Positions 12,582-20,537 of a DNA stretch of 20,780 nucleotides are shown here, one piece after another. Position numbers and translations under genes: made by a program. Below the pieces are notes generated by a model that saw only the letters and a list, made by a program, of their open reading frames with translations, was not told the origin of the DNA and did not search any database. How positions within the stretch are numbered: position 1 is the stretch's first letter; every line of letters starts with the position of its first letter. Origin of the DNA: Thermoleophilia bacterium (GTDB lineage Bacteria > Actinomycetota > Thermoleophilia > Gaiellales > SKUG01); contig JAOPYW010000215.1 of the NCBI GenBank assembly GCA_025964405.1, forward strand, positions 1-20,780, written 5' to 3'.

Positions 12582-14294
12582 GTGCTGCTTGCGCTCTGCC
12601 AGCTCAACCCGACGGTCGGCGCCGTCGACGCGAATGCCGCGCTCGTGCGTGACGCCGTGCGCGCCGCCGCGGCGGCCGGAGCCGACCTCGCGGTGACCCC
12701 CGAACTGGTGCTCACCGGGTACCCGCCCGAGGACCTGCTGCTCAAGCCGCACCTCGTGCAGCGCGCGTGGAGTGCGCTGCACGCGCTCGCGCCCGAACTG
12801 GAGGCTCCGGCGCTCGTCGGGCTCCCCGTCGCCGAGGGGGGCGTGCTCTACAACGCGGCCGCGTACGTGCGCGACGGACGCGTCGCGGCGATCTACCACA
12901 AGCGCCACCTGCCGAACTACGGCGTGTTCGACGAGCACCGCTGGTTCACGCCCGGTTCGGGTCCGCTCGTGATCGAGGTTCCGACCGCGAGCGGCCCCGC
13001 GGCGCGGGTGGGCGTGACGATATGCGAGGACGTCTGGGTCGAGGGCGGCGCGATCGTCGACACCGCGGCGCTCGGCGTCGACGCGGTCGTGAACCTGTCG
13101 GCCTCGCCCTGGCGCGTCGGCCGCGCGCAGGAGCGATGCGCGCTCGTGGCGCGGCGCGCGCGTGAGGCAGGTACGTGGCTCGCGCTGTGCAACCAGGTCG
13201 GTGGGCAGGACGAGCTCGTCTTCGACGGTCGCTCGGTGGTGGCTGCGCCCGCTGGGGAGCTGGTCGCGGTCGCGCGCGCCTACGACGACGACCTGCTGCT
13301 CGTCGAGGTGGGGGCGGGCGCACCGCTCCCCAGTGCTGCCGGCGATGCGCCGGGTGGGGCGGTCGACGCCGGAGTCACCGGCATCGTCGAGGAGGCCGAC
13401 GTGTGGGGCGCGCTCGTGCGCGGGCTGCGCGACTACGTGGGCAAGAACGGGTTCCGCGACGTGGTGTTCGGTCAGTCGGGTGGCATCGACTCGGCGCTCG
13501 TCGCGGCGCTGGCGGTCGATGCGCTCGGCGCGGAGCACGTGCATGCGGTGACGATGCCGTCGCGCCACTCGTCGGAGGGCACGCTCGGTGATGCGCACGC
13601 GCAGGCGGCGCAGCTCGGCATCGCGATCACGGAGCTGCCGATCGAGGGTCTCGTCGGCGCGTTCGAGGGCGTGCTGGCGGCGGAGTTCGCGGGGCGGGCG
13701 CGCGACGTCACCGAGGAGAACCTGCAGGCGCGGATCCGGGGAACGCTGCTGATGGCGCTCTCGAACAAGTTCGGCCAGCTCGTGCTCGCGACGGGCAACA
13801 AGAGCGAGTACTCGGTGGGGTACGCGACGCTCTACGGCGACATGAACGGCGGGTTCGCGCCGATCAAGGACGTGCCCAAGACGCTGGTCTTCCGGCTCGC
13901 GCGCTGGCGCAACGAGCAGGCCGCAGCGGCCGGGGAGGCTCCGCGCGTGCCGCAGTCGGTGATCGATCGACCGCCCAGCGCGGAGCTGCGCGAGGAGCAG
14001 CTCGACTCCGATTCGCTGCCCGCCTACGACGTGCTCGACGCGGTGCTCGCGGCGCTCGTCGATGCCGACCGCTCGGTGGAGGAGACGGTCGCGCTCGGGT
14101 TCGAGCGTGCGGTGGTGGAGCGGACCGCGGTGATGCTCGATCGCGCGGAGTACAAGCGCCGCCAGGCGCCGCCCGGCGTGCGCGTGACGAGCAAGGCGTT
14201 CGGGCGCGATCGGCGCGTGCCCATCACCAACGGCTTCGACGGACGCGGGGCCGCTACGCCGGGCCGCGCGAGCGGCGACGGCGCAGTCGTCTAG
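12582..14294 (+). CDS. nadE: Glutamine-dependent NAD+ synthetase
   Basis: The 570-residue, two-domain enzyme has an N-terminal nitrilase-type glutaminase with E41 (TPELVLTGYPPEDLL), K107 (YHKRHLPNYGVFDE) and C148 (ICEDVW) as catalytic triad. The C-terminal ATP-pyrophosphatase domain carries SGGIDS at 299-304, TGNKSEYSVGYATLYGD and GGFAPIKDVPKT. It amidates deamido-NAD to NAD with ammonia from glutamine, the last step of NAD synthesis, in the cytoplasm. The GTG at 12582 is preceded by AGGAAGGG with a 6-nt spacer and starts with LLALCQLNPTVG, the family N-terminus. The last 20 residues are unconserved. The TAG stop lies inside the TAGAAT box of the next gene. Confidence 0.96.
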   Translation: MLLALCQLNPTVGAVDANAALVRDAVRAAAAAGADLAVTPELVLTGYPPEDLLLKPHLVQRAWSALHALAPELEAPALVGLPVAEGGVLYNAAAYVRDGRVAAIYHKRHLPNYGVFDEHRWFTPGSGPLVIEVPTASGPAARVGVTICEDVWVEGGAIVDTAALGVDAVVNLSASPWRVGRAQERCALVARRAREAGTWLALCNQVGGQDELVFDGRSVVAAPAGELVAVARAYDDDLLLVEVGAGAPLPSAAGDAPGGAVDAGVTGIVEEADVWGALVRGLRDYVGKNGFRDVVFGQSGGIDSALVAALAVDALGAEHVHAVTMPSRHSSEGTLGDAHAQAAQLGIAITELPIEGLVGAFEGVLAAEFAGRARDVTEENLQARIRGTLLMALSNKFGQLVLATGNKSEYSVGYATLYGDMNGGFAPIKDVPKTLVFRLARWRNEQAAAAGEAPRVPQSVIDRPPSAELREEQLDSDSLPAYDVLDAVLAALVDADRSVEETVALGFERAVVERTAVMLDRAEYKRRQAPPGVRVTSKAFGRDRRVPITNGFDGRGAATPGRASGDGAVV

Positions 14295-14297
14295 AAT
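14292..14297 (+). promoter_or_regulatory. -10 box of the SRPBCC gene, overlapping the nadE stop codon
   Basis: TAGAAT ends 7 nt before ATG 14305, giving a predicted leaderless start. Its first three bases are the TAG stop of nadE. Confidence 0.6.
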
Positions 14298-14304
14298 CGG
14301 GCGC

Positions 14305-14742
14305 ATGGCTTACTCGGGAACCTCCAGGATCGACATCGACGCCCCCCTCGAGGAGGTGTTCGCGCTCGCGACCGACGTCGAGGGCTTCGGCGCGTGGATC
14401 AAGGACATCCGCGAGGTCGAGGTACTCGGCCGCACGAAGGATGGCCTCGCGACCGCCGCGCGGATGCGCGTCGACGTGTCGATCCGCGAGGTGGAGTACA
14501 TCCTCGACTACGAGTACGACCGTCCGAACGGCGTCTCGTGGAGCAGTCGACCCGGCGGCGACATCAAGTCGCTCGAGGGCTCGTACGCGTTCGAGGTGAA
14601 CGACGACGGCGGCACCGACGTCACCTACACCCTGGAGCTCGATCCGGGCTTCCCGGTGCCGGGCTTCCTGCTCAAGCGTGCGACCAAGCACATCACGTCT
14701 GCGGCGCTCTCGGGTCTCAAGGCCCGCGCCGAGGACGCGTGA
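14305..14742 (+). CDS. SRPBCC-family (polyketide cyclase/START-like) protein
   Basis: The 145-residue protein fits the SRPBCC helix-grip fold. It opens with SGTSRIDIDAPLEEVFALATD, the typical first strand and helix, then VEGFGAWIKDIREVEVLG. A series of strands follows (ARMRVDVSIREVEYILDYEYD, VSWSSRPGG, SYAFEVNDDGGTDVTYTLEL), and a long C-terminal helix closes the cavity. Members bind lipids or other hydrophobic ligands; no catalytic residues can be assigned and the ligand is unknown. It lies 10 nt after nadE but has its own TAGAAT promoter, and it ends 6 nt before the TerC-family gene, so these two are probably cotranscribed. Confidence 0.85.
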   Translation: MAYSGTSRIDIDAPLEEVFALATDVEGFGAWIKDIREVEVLGRTKDGLATAARMRVDVSIREVEYILDYEYDRPNGVSWSSRPGGDIKSLEGSYAFEVNDDGGTDVTYTLELDPGFPVPGFLLKRATKHITSAALSGLKARAEDA

Positions 14743-14748
14743 CCCTAC

Positions 14749-15525
14749 GTGGGCATTGAGCTGACCACGGAATTCTTCCTCGGGCTCGGTGGCGTCATCG
14801 TCGCCGACCTCCTGCTCGCCGGCGACAACGCCGTCGTGATCGCGCTCGCCGCCCGCAACCTGCCGCCCGACCTGCGTCGCAAGGCGATCCTGCTCGGCGC
14901 GGGCGCGGCCATCCTGCTGCGCGGCGCACTCACCGTGGCCGCGGTCTTCCTGCTGGGCGGCGGCCTGCCGGTGGTCCAGCTGGTGGGCGGCATCGCGCTG
15001 CTGTGGATCGGGTGGCACCTCGCGACGGAGAACGAGGATCCCGCCGATGGCGTGCAGGTCGCGTCGACCCTCAAGGGGGCTGTGCGCACCATCCTCATCG
15101 CGGATGTCGTGATGAGCATCGACAACGTGCTCGCGGTGTCGGCGATCGCGCGCAACGACTTCTGGCTCGTGGTGTTCGGCCTCGTCATCTCGATCCCGAT
15201 CGTGATGGGCGGCGCGAGCGTGCTGCTGCGCGCGATCGACCGGTTCCCCGTGATCGTCTGGGCCGGTGCCGCGCTCATCCTGTACGTCGCGGTGGAGCTG
15301 ATGTTCGCCGATCCCATCGTGCACGACCACATACCGCACGCGCTCGACGGGGCCCTCGTCGAACGCGCCATCGCCATCGCCGTCGCGCTCGGCATCGCGT
15401 GCCTGGCGTGGACGCGCCGTCCGAAGAACACGCACCCCGGCGACGTGCTGCAGACGGCGCCCCCGGTGGTCGGCGATTCGTCAGAACCTCGACTCATGCA
15501 TGAGGCTTCGCTGCCCGATGACTGA
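14749..15525 (+). CDS. TerC-family integral membrane protein, probable metal ion exporter
   Basis: The 258-residue protein has about seven hydrophobic segments and both TerC signatures: LLLAGDNAVVIAL with D26 in the first half and DVVMSIDNVLAVS with D125 in the second, an internal duplication typical of the family. Acidic residues of these motifs lie in the membrane; members such as Alx, MeeF and MeeY export manganese or supply it to exported enzymes. Substrate here is unproved. A polar tail of about 35 residues follows the last helix. The GTG at 14749 lies 6 nt after the SRPBCC stop and no strong Shine-Dalgarno is seen, consistent with coupling. No yybP-ykoY manganese riboswitch is visible upstream. 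Confidence 0.9.
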   Translation: MGIELTTEFFLGLGGVIVADLLLAGDNAVVIALAARNLPPDLRRKAILLGAGAAILLRGALTVAAVFLLGGGLPVVQLVGGIALLWIGWHLATENEDPADGVQVASTLKGAVRTILIADVVMSIDNVLAVSAIARNDFWLVVFGLVISIPIVMGGASVLLRAIDRFPVIVWAGAALILYVAVELMFADPIVHDHIPHALDGALVERAIAIAVALGIACLAWTRRPKNTHPGDVLQTAPPVVGDSSEPRLMHEASLPDD

Positions 15526-15532
15526 GCCACGC

Positions 15533-15547
15533 CCGGGCTGAGCCCGG
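15533..15547 (+). terminator. GC-rich hairpin after the TerC gene
   Basis: CCGGGC-TGA-GCCCGG forms a 6-bp stem with a 3-nt loop, 7 nt after the TerC stop. No T-run follows. A second inverted repeat starts 2 nt later. Confidence 0.45.
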
Positions 15548-15549
15548 AC

Positions 15550-15574
15550 GCGTCGATCACGGATCGATCGACGC
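15550..15574. promoter_or_regulatory. Inverted repeat before the M23 peptidase gene
   Basis: GCGTCGAT and ATCGACGC flank a 9-nt spacer, ending 18 nt before ATG 15593. It shares the GCGTCGAT arm with the repeat at 6765-6790 ahead of the lytic transglycosylase operon. It could be the second half of a tandem terminator or an operator. Confidence 0.5.
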
Positions 15575-15592
15575 ACGTAGGCACGGTCACGG

Positions 15593-17125
15593 ATGACAGC
15601 TCCCCGCACTCCCACTCCGAAGCGATCGGCGTTGCTCGCAACGCTCCTGTCGCTCTGCGCCCTCGTCGGTGCGTCTACGGCGCACGCCGCCGCACCGCGC
15701 GCGGCGCTCGGTGGCGCGGTCGCCACCCCGGCGGCCTTCGTGGCCGACTGGGACGGCGGCCACACCGACGGCACCCAGCTCACCTACCGGGTCGCGGTCA
15801 CGAGCGACGTGACGGTGACGGTGGTCGATGCGCGTGGCGGGTCGCGCGTTCAGCTCGTGCGCGGCCGGCAGGCACCCGGGCTGCACCACGCGCTCTGGGA
15901 CGGGCGCGACGCGCGCGGCGTCGTGCTCCCGATCGGCAGCTACACCGTGCAGGTCACGGCCGTGCCGGTTGCGGCTCCTGCGGTCACGTCGCCCACGGCG
16001 GGCCGGGCGCGGATCGCGGCGCGTGCAGTCAATACGCGTCGCAGCGTCGCGGTGGCACTGCGCGCTGCGCCCGTCGCCGTACGCGCGGTGCGCCTGAGCC
16101 GCGGCTCGATCGGTCGCGCCAAGGCGCTCGGGGCGACGAAGGCGAGCTTCACGCTCTCGCGGGCGGCGTTCGTGAACGCTGCCATCGTCGGCACCGACGG
16201 ACGGGTGTGGCGCACGCTCGCAAGCGGTCGCCGCCCGGTCGGCGCACAGGTCGCGGGCTGGTCGGGCACCGACACTGCCGGGGTCGCCGTGCCCGACGGC
16301 ATGTACGAGCTGCTCGTCGCGGCGAGCGGCGGCGGGCGACCGACCCAGACCCTGCGCGTGCCGCTGCGCGTCGACCGCACGCTCCCGAAGGTGACCGTGG
16401 CCCCGGCGCTCACCGCGCGCCTGAGCAGCGGCGACCCCGTGCTGCCCCTCGACGTGGGCATCGACGAGGTCGCCACGATCCGCGTCAAGGTCGGTACCCG
16501 GGGAGTGAAGGTCGTGGCGGCGGCCGGCACCCGCAAGTTCTCGATCCGGGGTCGCACGCTCGGTATCGCGGCGACGAAGCGTGCTCGCGTCGTGCCGGTC
16601 TACGTGAGCGCCACCGATCGCACGGGCAACGTCACCGCTGCCCGCGTGAACGTGACGGTTCCGGCTGCCGTCGTGCACCGGGCGCCGACGCCGCCCCGCC
16701 AGTTGACCCCCCCGGCGCCGCACGGGCCGCCCGTCGCAAGCACCCGGCTCGCCTGGCCCCTGCACCGAGGCATCCTCGTCAACTCTCCGTTCGGCGCCCG
16801 CTGGGGGCGCATGCACACGGGCGTCGACTTCGAGGCCGGCATCGGCACGCCCGTCTTCGCGGCTGGTGACGGGCGCGTGTCGTTCGTGGGCGAGATGAGC
16901 GGCTACGGCAACCTGGTGATCATCGACCACCCCAACGGGCTCCAGACCTACTACGCACACTTCTCGGCGTTCACGCCGGGCGTCGTAGTGGGTGACGCGA
17001 TCGCGCGCGGCACGCAGGTCGGCCTGTCGGGCTGCACCGGAAGCTGCACCGGACCGCACCTGCACTTCGAGGTGCGCGTCGGGGGCAACGCGACGAACCC
17101 GATGCCCTACCTGCCCGCCTCGTAG
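15593..17125 (+). CDS. Exported M23 (LytM-type) peptidoglycan endopeptidase with Ig-like domains
   Basis: The 510-residue protein has a signal peptide (KRSALLATLLSLCALVGAS, probable cleavage after AHA near 32). Two FlgD/Ig-like modules follow, with the hallmark W-D/S-G-x-D-x-x-G-x-x-V/L-P-x-G-x-Y at roughly 100-120 and 220-242, then a third beta-rich segment at about 260-360 ending in VYVSATDRTGNVTAARVNV. A proline-rich linker precedes the C-terminal M23 domain. That domain has H408 and D412 (HTGVD) and H489-L-H491 (GPHLHFEV), the zinc ligands and catalytic histidine, so it should be active. It would cut peptide cross-links of peptidoglycan outside the membrane. No clear Shine-Dalgarno is seen; an inverted repeat lies just upstream. 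Confidence 0.92.
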   Translation: MTAPRTPTPKRSALLATLLSLCALVGASTAHAAAPRAALGGAVATPAAFVADWDGGHTDGTQLTYRVAVTSDVTVTVVDARGGSRVQLVRGRQAPGLHHALWDGRDARGVVLPIGSYTVQVTAVPVAAPAVTSPTAGRARIAARAVNTRRSVAVALRAAPVAVRAVRLSRGSIGRAKALGATKASFTLSRAAFVNAAIVGTDGRVWRTLASGRRPVGAQVAGWSGTDTAGVAVPDGMYELLVAASGGGRPTQTLRVPLRVDRTLPKVTVAPALTARLSSGDPVLPLDVGIDEVATIRVKVGTRGVKVVAAAGTRKFSIRGRTLGIAATKRARVVPVYVSATDRTGNVTAARVNVTVPAAVVHRAPTPPRQLTPPAPHGPPVASTRLAWPLHRGILVNSPFGARWGRMHTGVDFEAGIGTPVFAAGDGRVSFVGEMSGYGNLVIIDHPNGLQTYYAHFSAFTPGVVVGDAIARGTQVGLSGCTGSCTGPHLHFEVRVGGNATNPMPYLPAS

Positions 17126-17161
17126 CGTGCGCGACGCGCTCCCCGGAGGTGGGATTGGCCC

Positions 17162-17190
17162 TTGTCGAAGCGGGGGTGCCGTCGTACGGT
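17162..17190 (+). promoter_or_regulatory. Promoter of the 17260 gene
   Basis: TTGTCG (17162-17167) and TACGGT (17185-17190) are separated by 17 bp. Transcription would start near 17197, leaving a leader of about 63 nt with AGGAG before ATG 17260. This excludes the upstream GTG at 17149 as start. Confidence 0.55.
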
Positions 17191-17259
17191 GGAGGGGTCG
17201 ACGCATGCGCGTCGCCTTGGTCGTCCCCCGCGATCGCACCGCCAGGAGCCCCGCCAGCC

Positions 17260-17745
17260 ATGTCACGCCCATCCCACGCCACCGCCGGAACCCACGCCCT
17301 CGTGTACCGCACGAACCGCGTGAGCGCGTCGGTCGATGCCCGGATGGCGTTCGAACTCGTGGGCGCCGCGACGACCGAGCTCGAGTATGTGGACCCGATC
17401 CTCGCAGCGCGTACCTGGCTGTCGAACCCGGAGCGCACGTCGGGCCTACCTGCACGCGTGACCGAACTGGCCGGGCAGACGATCGACCTCGCCGAGGCGC
17501 ACGTGCGCGAACTCGACATCGTCGCGGGCCAGGTGGCGCTCGACGCGAACGCCACGGGCGTGGTCGATGCCGCTCGGCTCGACCAACTGGATTCGATGAC
17601 CCTCTGCCTGAACCGCTTCTCGGTGCGCCTGCGCGACGTGCTCGCCGAAGCTGCTGCGGAGCCGGAGGTCGTCGCGGCACGGATGGATGCAGCGCTGCAG
17701 GCGTCGCGACGCGGCGGCTTCGAAGCGCTCGTCGCCTCGCTCTGA
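17260..17745 (+). CDS. Helical protein of unknown function
   Basis: I do not recognise this 161-residue protein. It lacks a signal peptide or membrane segment and appears mostly alpha-helical, with stretches such as VTELAGQTIDLAEAHVRELD and DQLDSMTLCLNRFSVRLRD that could form amphipathic helices or a short coiled coil. An open frame extends back to GTG 17149, but that lies before the predicted promoter and encodes a proline-rich, unconserved-looking sequence; ATG 17260 with AGGAG about 12 nt upstream is preferred. It sits between an exported peptidoglycan endopeptidase and convergent murJ, separated from the murJ stop by 8 nt. Third-position GC is as high as in the neighbours, so it is very likely coding. 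Confidence 0.65.
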   Translation: MSRPSHATAGTHALVYRTNRVSASVDARMAFELVGAATTELEYVDPILAARTWLSNPERTSGLPARVTELAGQTIDLAEAHVRELDIVAGQVALDANATGVVDAARLDQLDSMTLCLNRFSVRLRDVLAEAAAEPEVVAARMDAALQASRRGGFEALVASL

Positions 17746-17753
17746 CCGGATGA

Positions 17754-19427
17754 TCAGCGCTTGCGCTTGAGCACCGCACGGAGCTGCGGGATGTTCACGA
17801 GCCGAAGCTTGAGCGCGAGGGCCGAGTAGAGCCCCCACGTGATCGCGATCGCGAACACCATCGCGACGAGCTGCCCCGGCACGCCGGCGCCGAGCACCTC
17901 GGTGATGCCCTCCCACGCGAGCCAGCCGAGCGCGACCGAGACGCCCGACGCGACACCGGCGAGCGCCAGCGCCGACAGGATCGGGCGCATCGACATGCCG
18001 CCGACCCGGCGCCGCAACACGTACCACATGCTCAGGAACGACAGGGTGTTGGCGAGGGCCATGGCGAACGTCACGCCGAACACGCCCAGACGGTTGTGGA
18101 GGAGCCCGCCCAACGCGATGTTGCCGCAGAGGTTGGCGAAGAAGCCGACGATGGCTGGGGTCCAGGGCATCTTGAGGCTGAAGAAGGCGCGCATCAGCAG
18201 CTGGATCGCGCCGTTGGAGATGAGCCCGATCGCGAAGCCCTGGAGGGCGGAGGCGACCAGCGAGGAGCAGTCGGCACCACATTCGCCGTACCCGAACAGC
18301 AGGCGCACGATGGGATGGGCGAGCACGACCATGAAGATCGTGGCGGGCATCAGCAACACCACGATCTGGCGGATGCTGGCGGTCGCGGCGTCGCGGAAGC
18401 CGCCCATCTCGTTGCGCGCCGCGTGGCGGGCGAACAGCGGGAAGAACACCGTCGCGACAGCGAGCGAGAAGATGCCCTGCGGCAGCTGGAACACGCCCCA
18501 CGCCCGGTAGATGACCGACGGACCCGACCCCGCGAGCCCCCGGAGCTGGTCGAGCTCGATGCGGCTCGACCAGTAGGTGTTGACGATGTTGTTGAGGTTC
18601 ATCATCGCGAGGCTGAGCATCACCGGCACCATCGCGATGAGCACGGCCTTCACGACCGGGTCGCGGAAGGCGGTGCCGAAGCGCAGGCGGTGGCCGCCGT
18701 GCCCGCGGAGCCAGGGCACGGGGAGCAGTGCCTGCACGAGCGTGGCGACGAAGATCGAGCCGGCGTAGACGAAGATGCGGTCGTGCATGCCGTGCACGAA
18801 GGGCGTGACGGCGATGAGGATGACCACCGACGCGGCGTTGAAGGCGAGCTGGGCGAAGGCGGGCGGGCCGAACTTGCCGTAGGAATTGAGGATGGCGATG
18901 ATGACGCCACCGATGCTCATGAACATCACGATCGGGATGAGGATGCGGAACAGCTCGACCGCGAGATCCTGCGTCGACTGGGAGAAGTTGTCGTAGACCA
19001 CGAGGTCGACGAAGAAGTCACCGGCCAGCATGGCGAGCACGGTGAGCGGCACGAGGATGAGCAGGAGCACGGTCACGATCGTGCTCGCGACGCGCCAGGC
19101 GCGTGCCTCCTCATCCTCCTCGCGGAGCTTCGTGAAGGCGGGCACCAGCGAACCGACGAGCGCCTGGTCGGCGACGAAGGTGCGGATGACGTTGGGGATC
19201 TGGAACGCGACCGTGAAGGCCGAGGCGACCGAGCCGACGCCGAAGAAGAACGACGCCATGCTCTCGCGCACGAGCCCGATCACCTTCGTGACGAGCGTGG
19301 CGACCATCACGAGCACGGTCGACCTGCGGGCCCCGGCCGTGCGCGTACCACCGGTATCGGCAGTGGCGGAGGCGGCGGTCGCAGCGAGTTGCGCGTCGGC
19401 GTCGGGAGCGGGGGGAGTGGTGCTCAC
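17754..19427 (-). CDS. murJ: Lipid II flippase MurJ (MviN family)
   Basis: The 557-residue polytopic protein has the MviN/MurJ pattern. TLVTKVIGLVRESMASFFFG follows a 35-residue Ala/Thr-rich cytoplasmic extension, then VAFQIPNVIRTFVADQALVGSLVPAF, ILNSYGKFGPPAFAQLAFN, the GVFQLPQGIFSLAVATVFFP block, and MRAFFSLKMPWTPAIVG. About fourteen membrane helices are expected. MurJ moves lipid II across the membrane for peptidoglycan synthesis; family arginines (for example in GLVRES) line the cavity. The start is GTG 19427. TAGAGT ends 9 nt before it, suggesting a very short or absent leader. Actinobacterial MurJ proteins often carry long C-terminal kinase-like domains; this one ends at KRKR, the bare transporter form. 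Confidence 0.94.
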   Translation of the reverse strand: MSTTPPAPDADAQLAATAASATADTGGTRTAGARRSTVLVMVATLVTKVIGLVRESMASFFFGVGSVASAFTVAFQIPNVIRTFVADQALVGSLVPAFTKLREEDEEARAWRVASTIVTVLLLILVPLTVLAMLAGDFFVDLVVYDNFSQSTQDLAVELFRILIPIVMFMSIGGVIIAILNSYGKFGPPAFAQLAFNAASVVILIAVTPFVHGMHDRIFVYAGSIFVATLVQALLPVPWLRGHGGHRLRFGTAFRDPVVKAVLIAMVPVMLSLAMMNLNNIVNTYWSSRIELDQLRGLAGSGPSVIYRAWGVFQLPQGIFSLAVATVFFPLFARHAARNEMGGFRDAATASIRQIVVLLMPATIFMVVLAHPIVRLLFGYGECGADCSSLVASALQGFAIGLISNGAIQLLMRAFFSLKMPWTPAIVGFFANLCGNIALGGLLHNRLGVFGVTFAMALANTLSFLSMWYVLRRRVGGMSMRPILSALALAGVASGVSVALGWLAWEGITEVLGAGVPGQLVAMVFAIAITWGLYSALALKLRLVNIPQLRAVLKRKR

Positions 19428-19436
19428 AGCGCGACG

Positions 19437-19442
19437 ACTCTA
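19437..19442 (-). promoter_or_regulatory. -10 box of murJ
   Basis: TAGAGT on the minus strand ends 9 nt before the GTG start at 19427, so the leader would be about 0-3 nt. The -35 region would fall at the 3' end of the tRNA gene and is GC-rich; read-through from the tRNA is also possible. Confidence 0.45.
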
Positions 19443-19460
19443 CCCTGTGCAGAACCTGAG

Positions 19461-19534
<74 letters not shown>

Positions 19535-19547
19535 GGAATGCGACGAC

Positions 19548-19553
19548 ATCCTA
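19548..19553 (-). promoter_or_regulatory. Candidate -10 box of the tRNA gene
   Basis: TAGGAT on the minus strand ends 13 nt before the first base of the tRNA, giving a short 5' leader. It is back to back with the pdxS -10 box on the other strand, 23 bp away. Confidence 0.5.
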
Positions 19554-19576
19554 CCGACGGCATGCGCGACCTCGGG

Positions 19577-19582
19577 TAGAAT
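19577..19582 (+). promoter_or_regulatory. -10 box of pdxS
   Basis: TAGAAT would start transcription near 19589, giving a leader of about 45 nt. AAAGG (19622-19626) ends 7 nt before ATG 19634, so pdxS has a conventional leader with ribosome binding site. Confidence 0.55.
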
Positions 19583-19633
19583 CGGCCACAGCGCAGCGAA
19601 ACCGCGCGCGCCTCCCCGAGCAAAGGCAGCACC

Positions 19634-20530
19634 ATGAGCGACGAGTTTGGCACCACCCGCATCAAGACCGGCCTCGCCGAGATGCTCAAGGGCGGCGTGA
19701 TCATGGACGTGGTCGACCCCGAGCAGGCGGTCATCGCGGAGGAAGCGGGCGCGACCGCGGTCATGGCGCTCGAGCGCGTACCGAGTGACATCCGGCGCGA
19801 CGGCGGCGTGGCGCGCATGAGCGATCCGTCGATGATCAAGGGCATCCAGGCGGCGGTGTCGATTCCGGTGATGGCGAAGGTGCGCATCGGCCACTTCGTC
19901 GAGGCGCAGGTCATCGAGAGCCTCGAGGTCGACTTCATCGACGAGAGCGAAGTACTCACGCCGGCCGACGAGGTCAACCACGTCGACAAGCACGGCTTCA
20001 CGATTCCGTTCGTGTGCGGCGCGACCAACCTCGGCGAGGCGCTCAGGCGCATCACCGAGGGTGCGGCGATGATCCGCACCAAGGGCGAAGCCGGCACCGG
20101 CAACGTCGTGGAGGCGGTGCGCCACCTGCGCAGCCTGGTCAACGAGATCCGTGCGCTGCGCGGCATCGAGGGCGACGAGGTCTACGCGGCCGCGAAGGAG
20201 CTACGCGCACCCGTCGAGCTCGTGCGCTGGGTCGCCGAGCACGGCCGCCTGCCCGTGCCCATGTTCACGGCGGGCGGCATCGCCACCCCGTCGGATGCGG
20301 CGCTCATGATGCAGCTGGGCGCCGAGGGCGTGTTCGTCGGCAGCGGCATCTTCAAGAGCCAGAACCCCGCGCAGGTCGCGCGTGCCGTGGTCGAGGCCAC
20401 GACGCACTTCCGCGACGCGGCGCTCATCGCGCGGGTGTCGACCAACCTCGGCACGGCGATGCCGGGCATCGAGATGGCGGAGCTCATCGCGGGTGCCCAC
20501 GGTGGGCAGCTCGCGACCCGCGGTTGGTAG
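19634..20530 (+). CDS. pdxS: Pyridoxal 5'-phosphate synthase subunit PdxS
   Basis: The 298-residue protein is a full-length PdxS (Pdx1/SNZ) with near-consensus sequence throughout: GLAEMLKGGVIMDVV, ALERVPSDIRRDGGVARMSDP, VMAKVRIGH, IDESEVLTPADEVNHV, AMIRTKGEAGTGNVVEAVRH, GGIATPSDAALMMQLGA and FVGSGIFKS. D25, K82 and K150 match the key aspartate and the two Schiff-base lysines (D24, K81, K149 in Bacillus). It condenses ribose 5-phosphate, glyceraldehyde 3-phosphate and ammonia to PLP as a dodecamer, using ammonia from the PdxT glutaminase. No pdxT is inside the window; the gene starting at 20767 is too short to judge. A hairpin follows the stop. Confidence 0.97.
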   Translation: MSDEFGTTRIKTGLAEMLKGGVIMDVVDPEQAVIAEEAGATAVMALERVPSDIRRDGGVARMSDPSMIKGIQAAVSIPVMAKVRIGHFVEAQVIESLEVDFIDESEVLTPADEVNHVDKHGFTIPFVCGATNLGEALRRITEGAAMIRTKGEAGTGNVVEAVRHLRSLVNEIRALRGIEGDEVYAAAKELRAPVELVRWVAEHGRLPVPMFTAGGIATPSDAALMMQLGAEGVFVGSGIFKSQNPAQVARAVVEATTHFRDAALIARVSTNLGTAMPGIEMAELIAGAHGGQLATRGW

Positions 20531-20537
20531 CGACGGG

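Noticed and set aside
12558..14306. A 582-codon open frame antisense to nadE
   Set aside because: No domain is recognisable, and nadE on the plus strand has every catalytic motif.
14700..14750. Possible manganese riboswitch upstream of the TerC-family gene
   Set aside because: Only 6 nt separate the gene from the SRPBCC stop, leaving no room for a yybP-ykoY element.
17149..17259. A GTG start at 17149 extending the 17260 protein by 37 residues
   Set aside because: It lies upstream of a TTGTCG-N17-TACGGT promoter, and AGGAG precedes the ATG at 17260.
15587..17779. A 730-codon open frame antisense to the M23 and 17260 genes
   Set aside because: Its translation is Arg/His/Pro/Ala-rich without motifs, as expected from the opposite strand of GC3-rich coding DNA. 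The sense frame has a signal peptide and an intact M23 domain.
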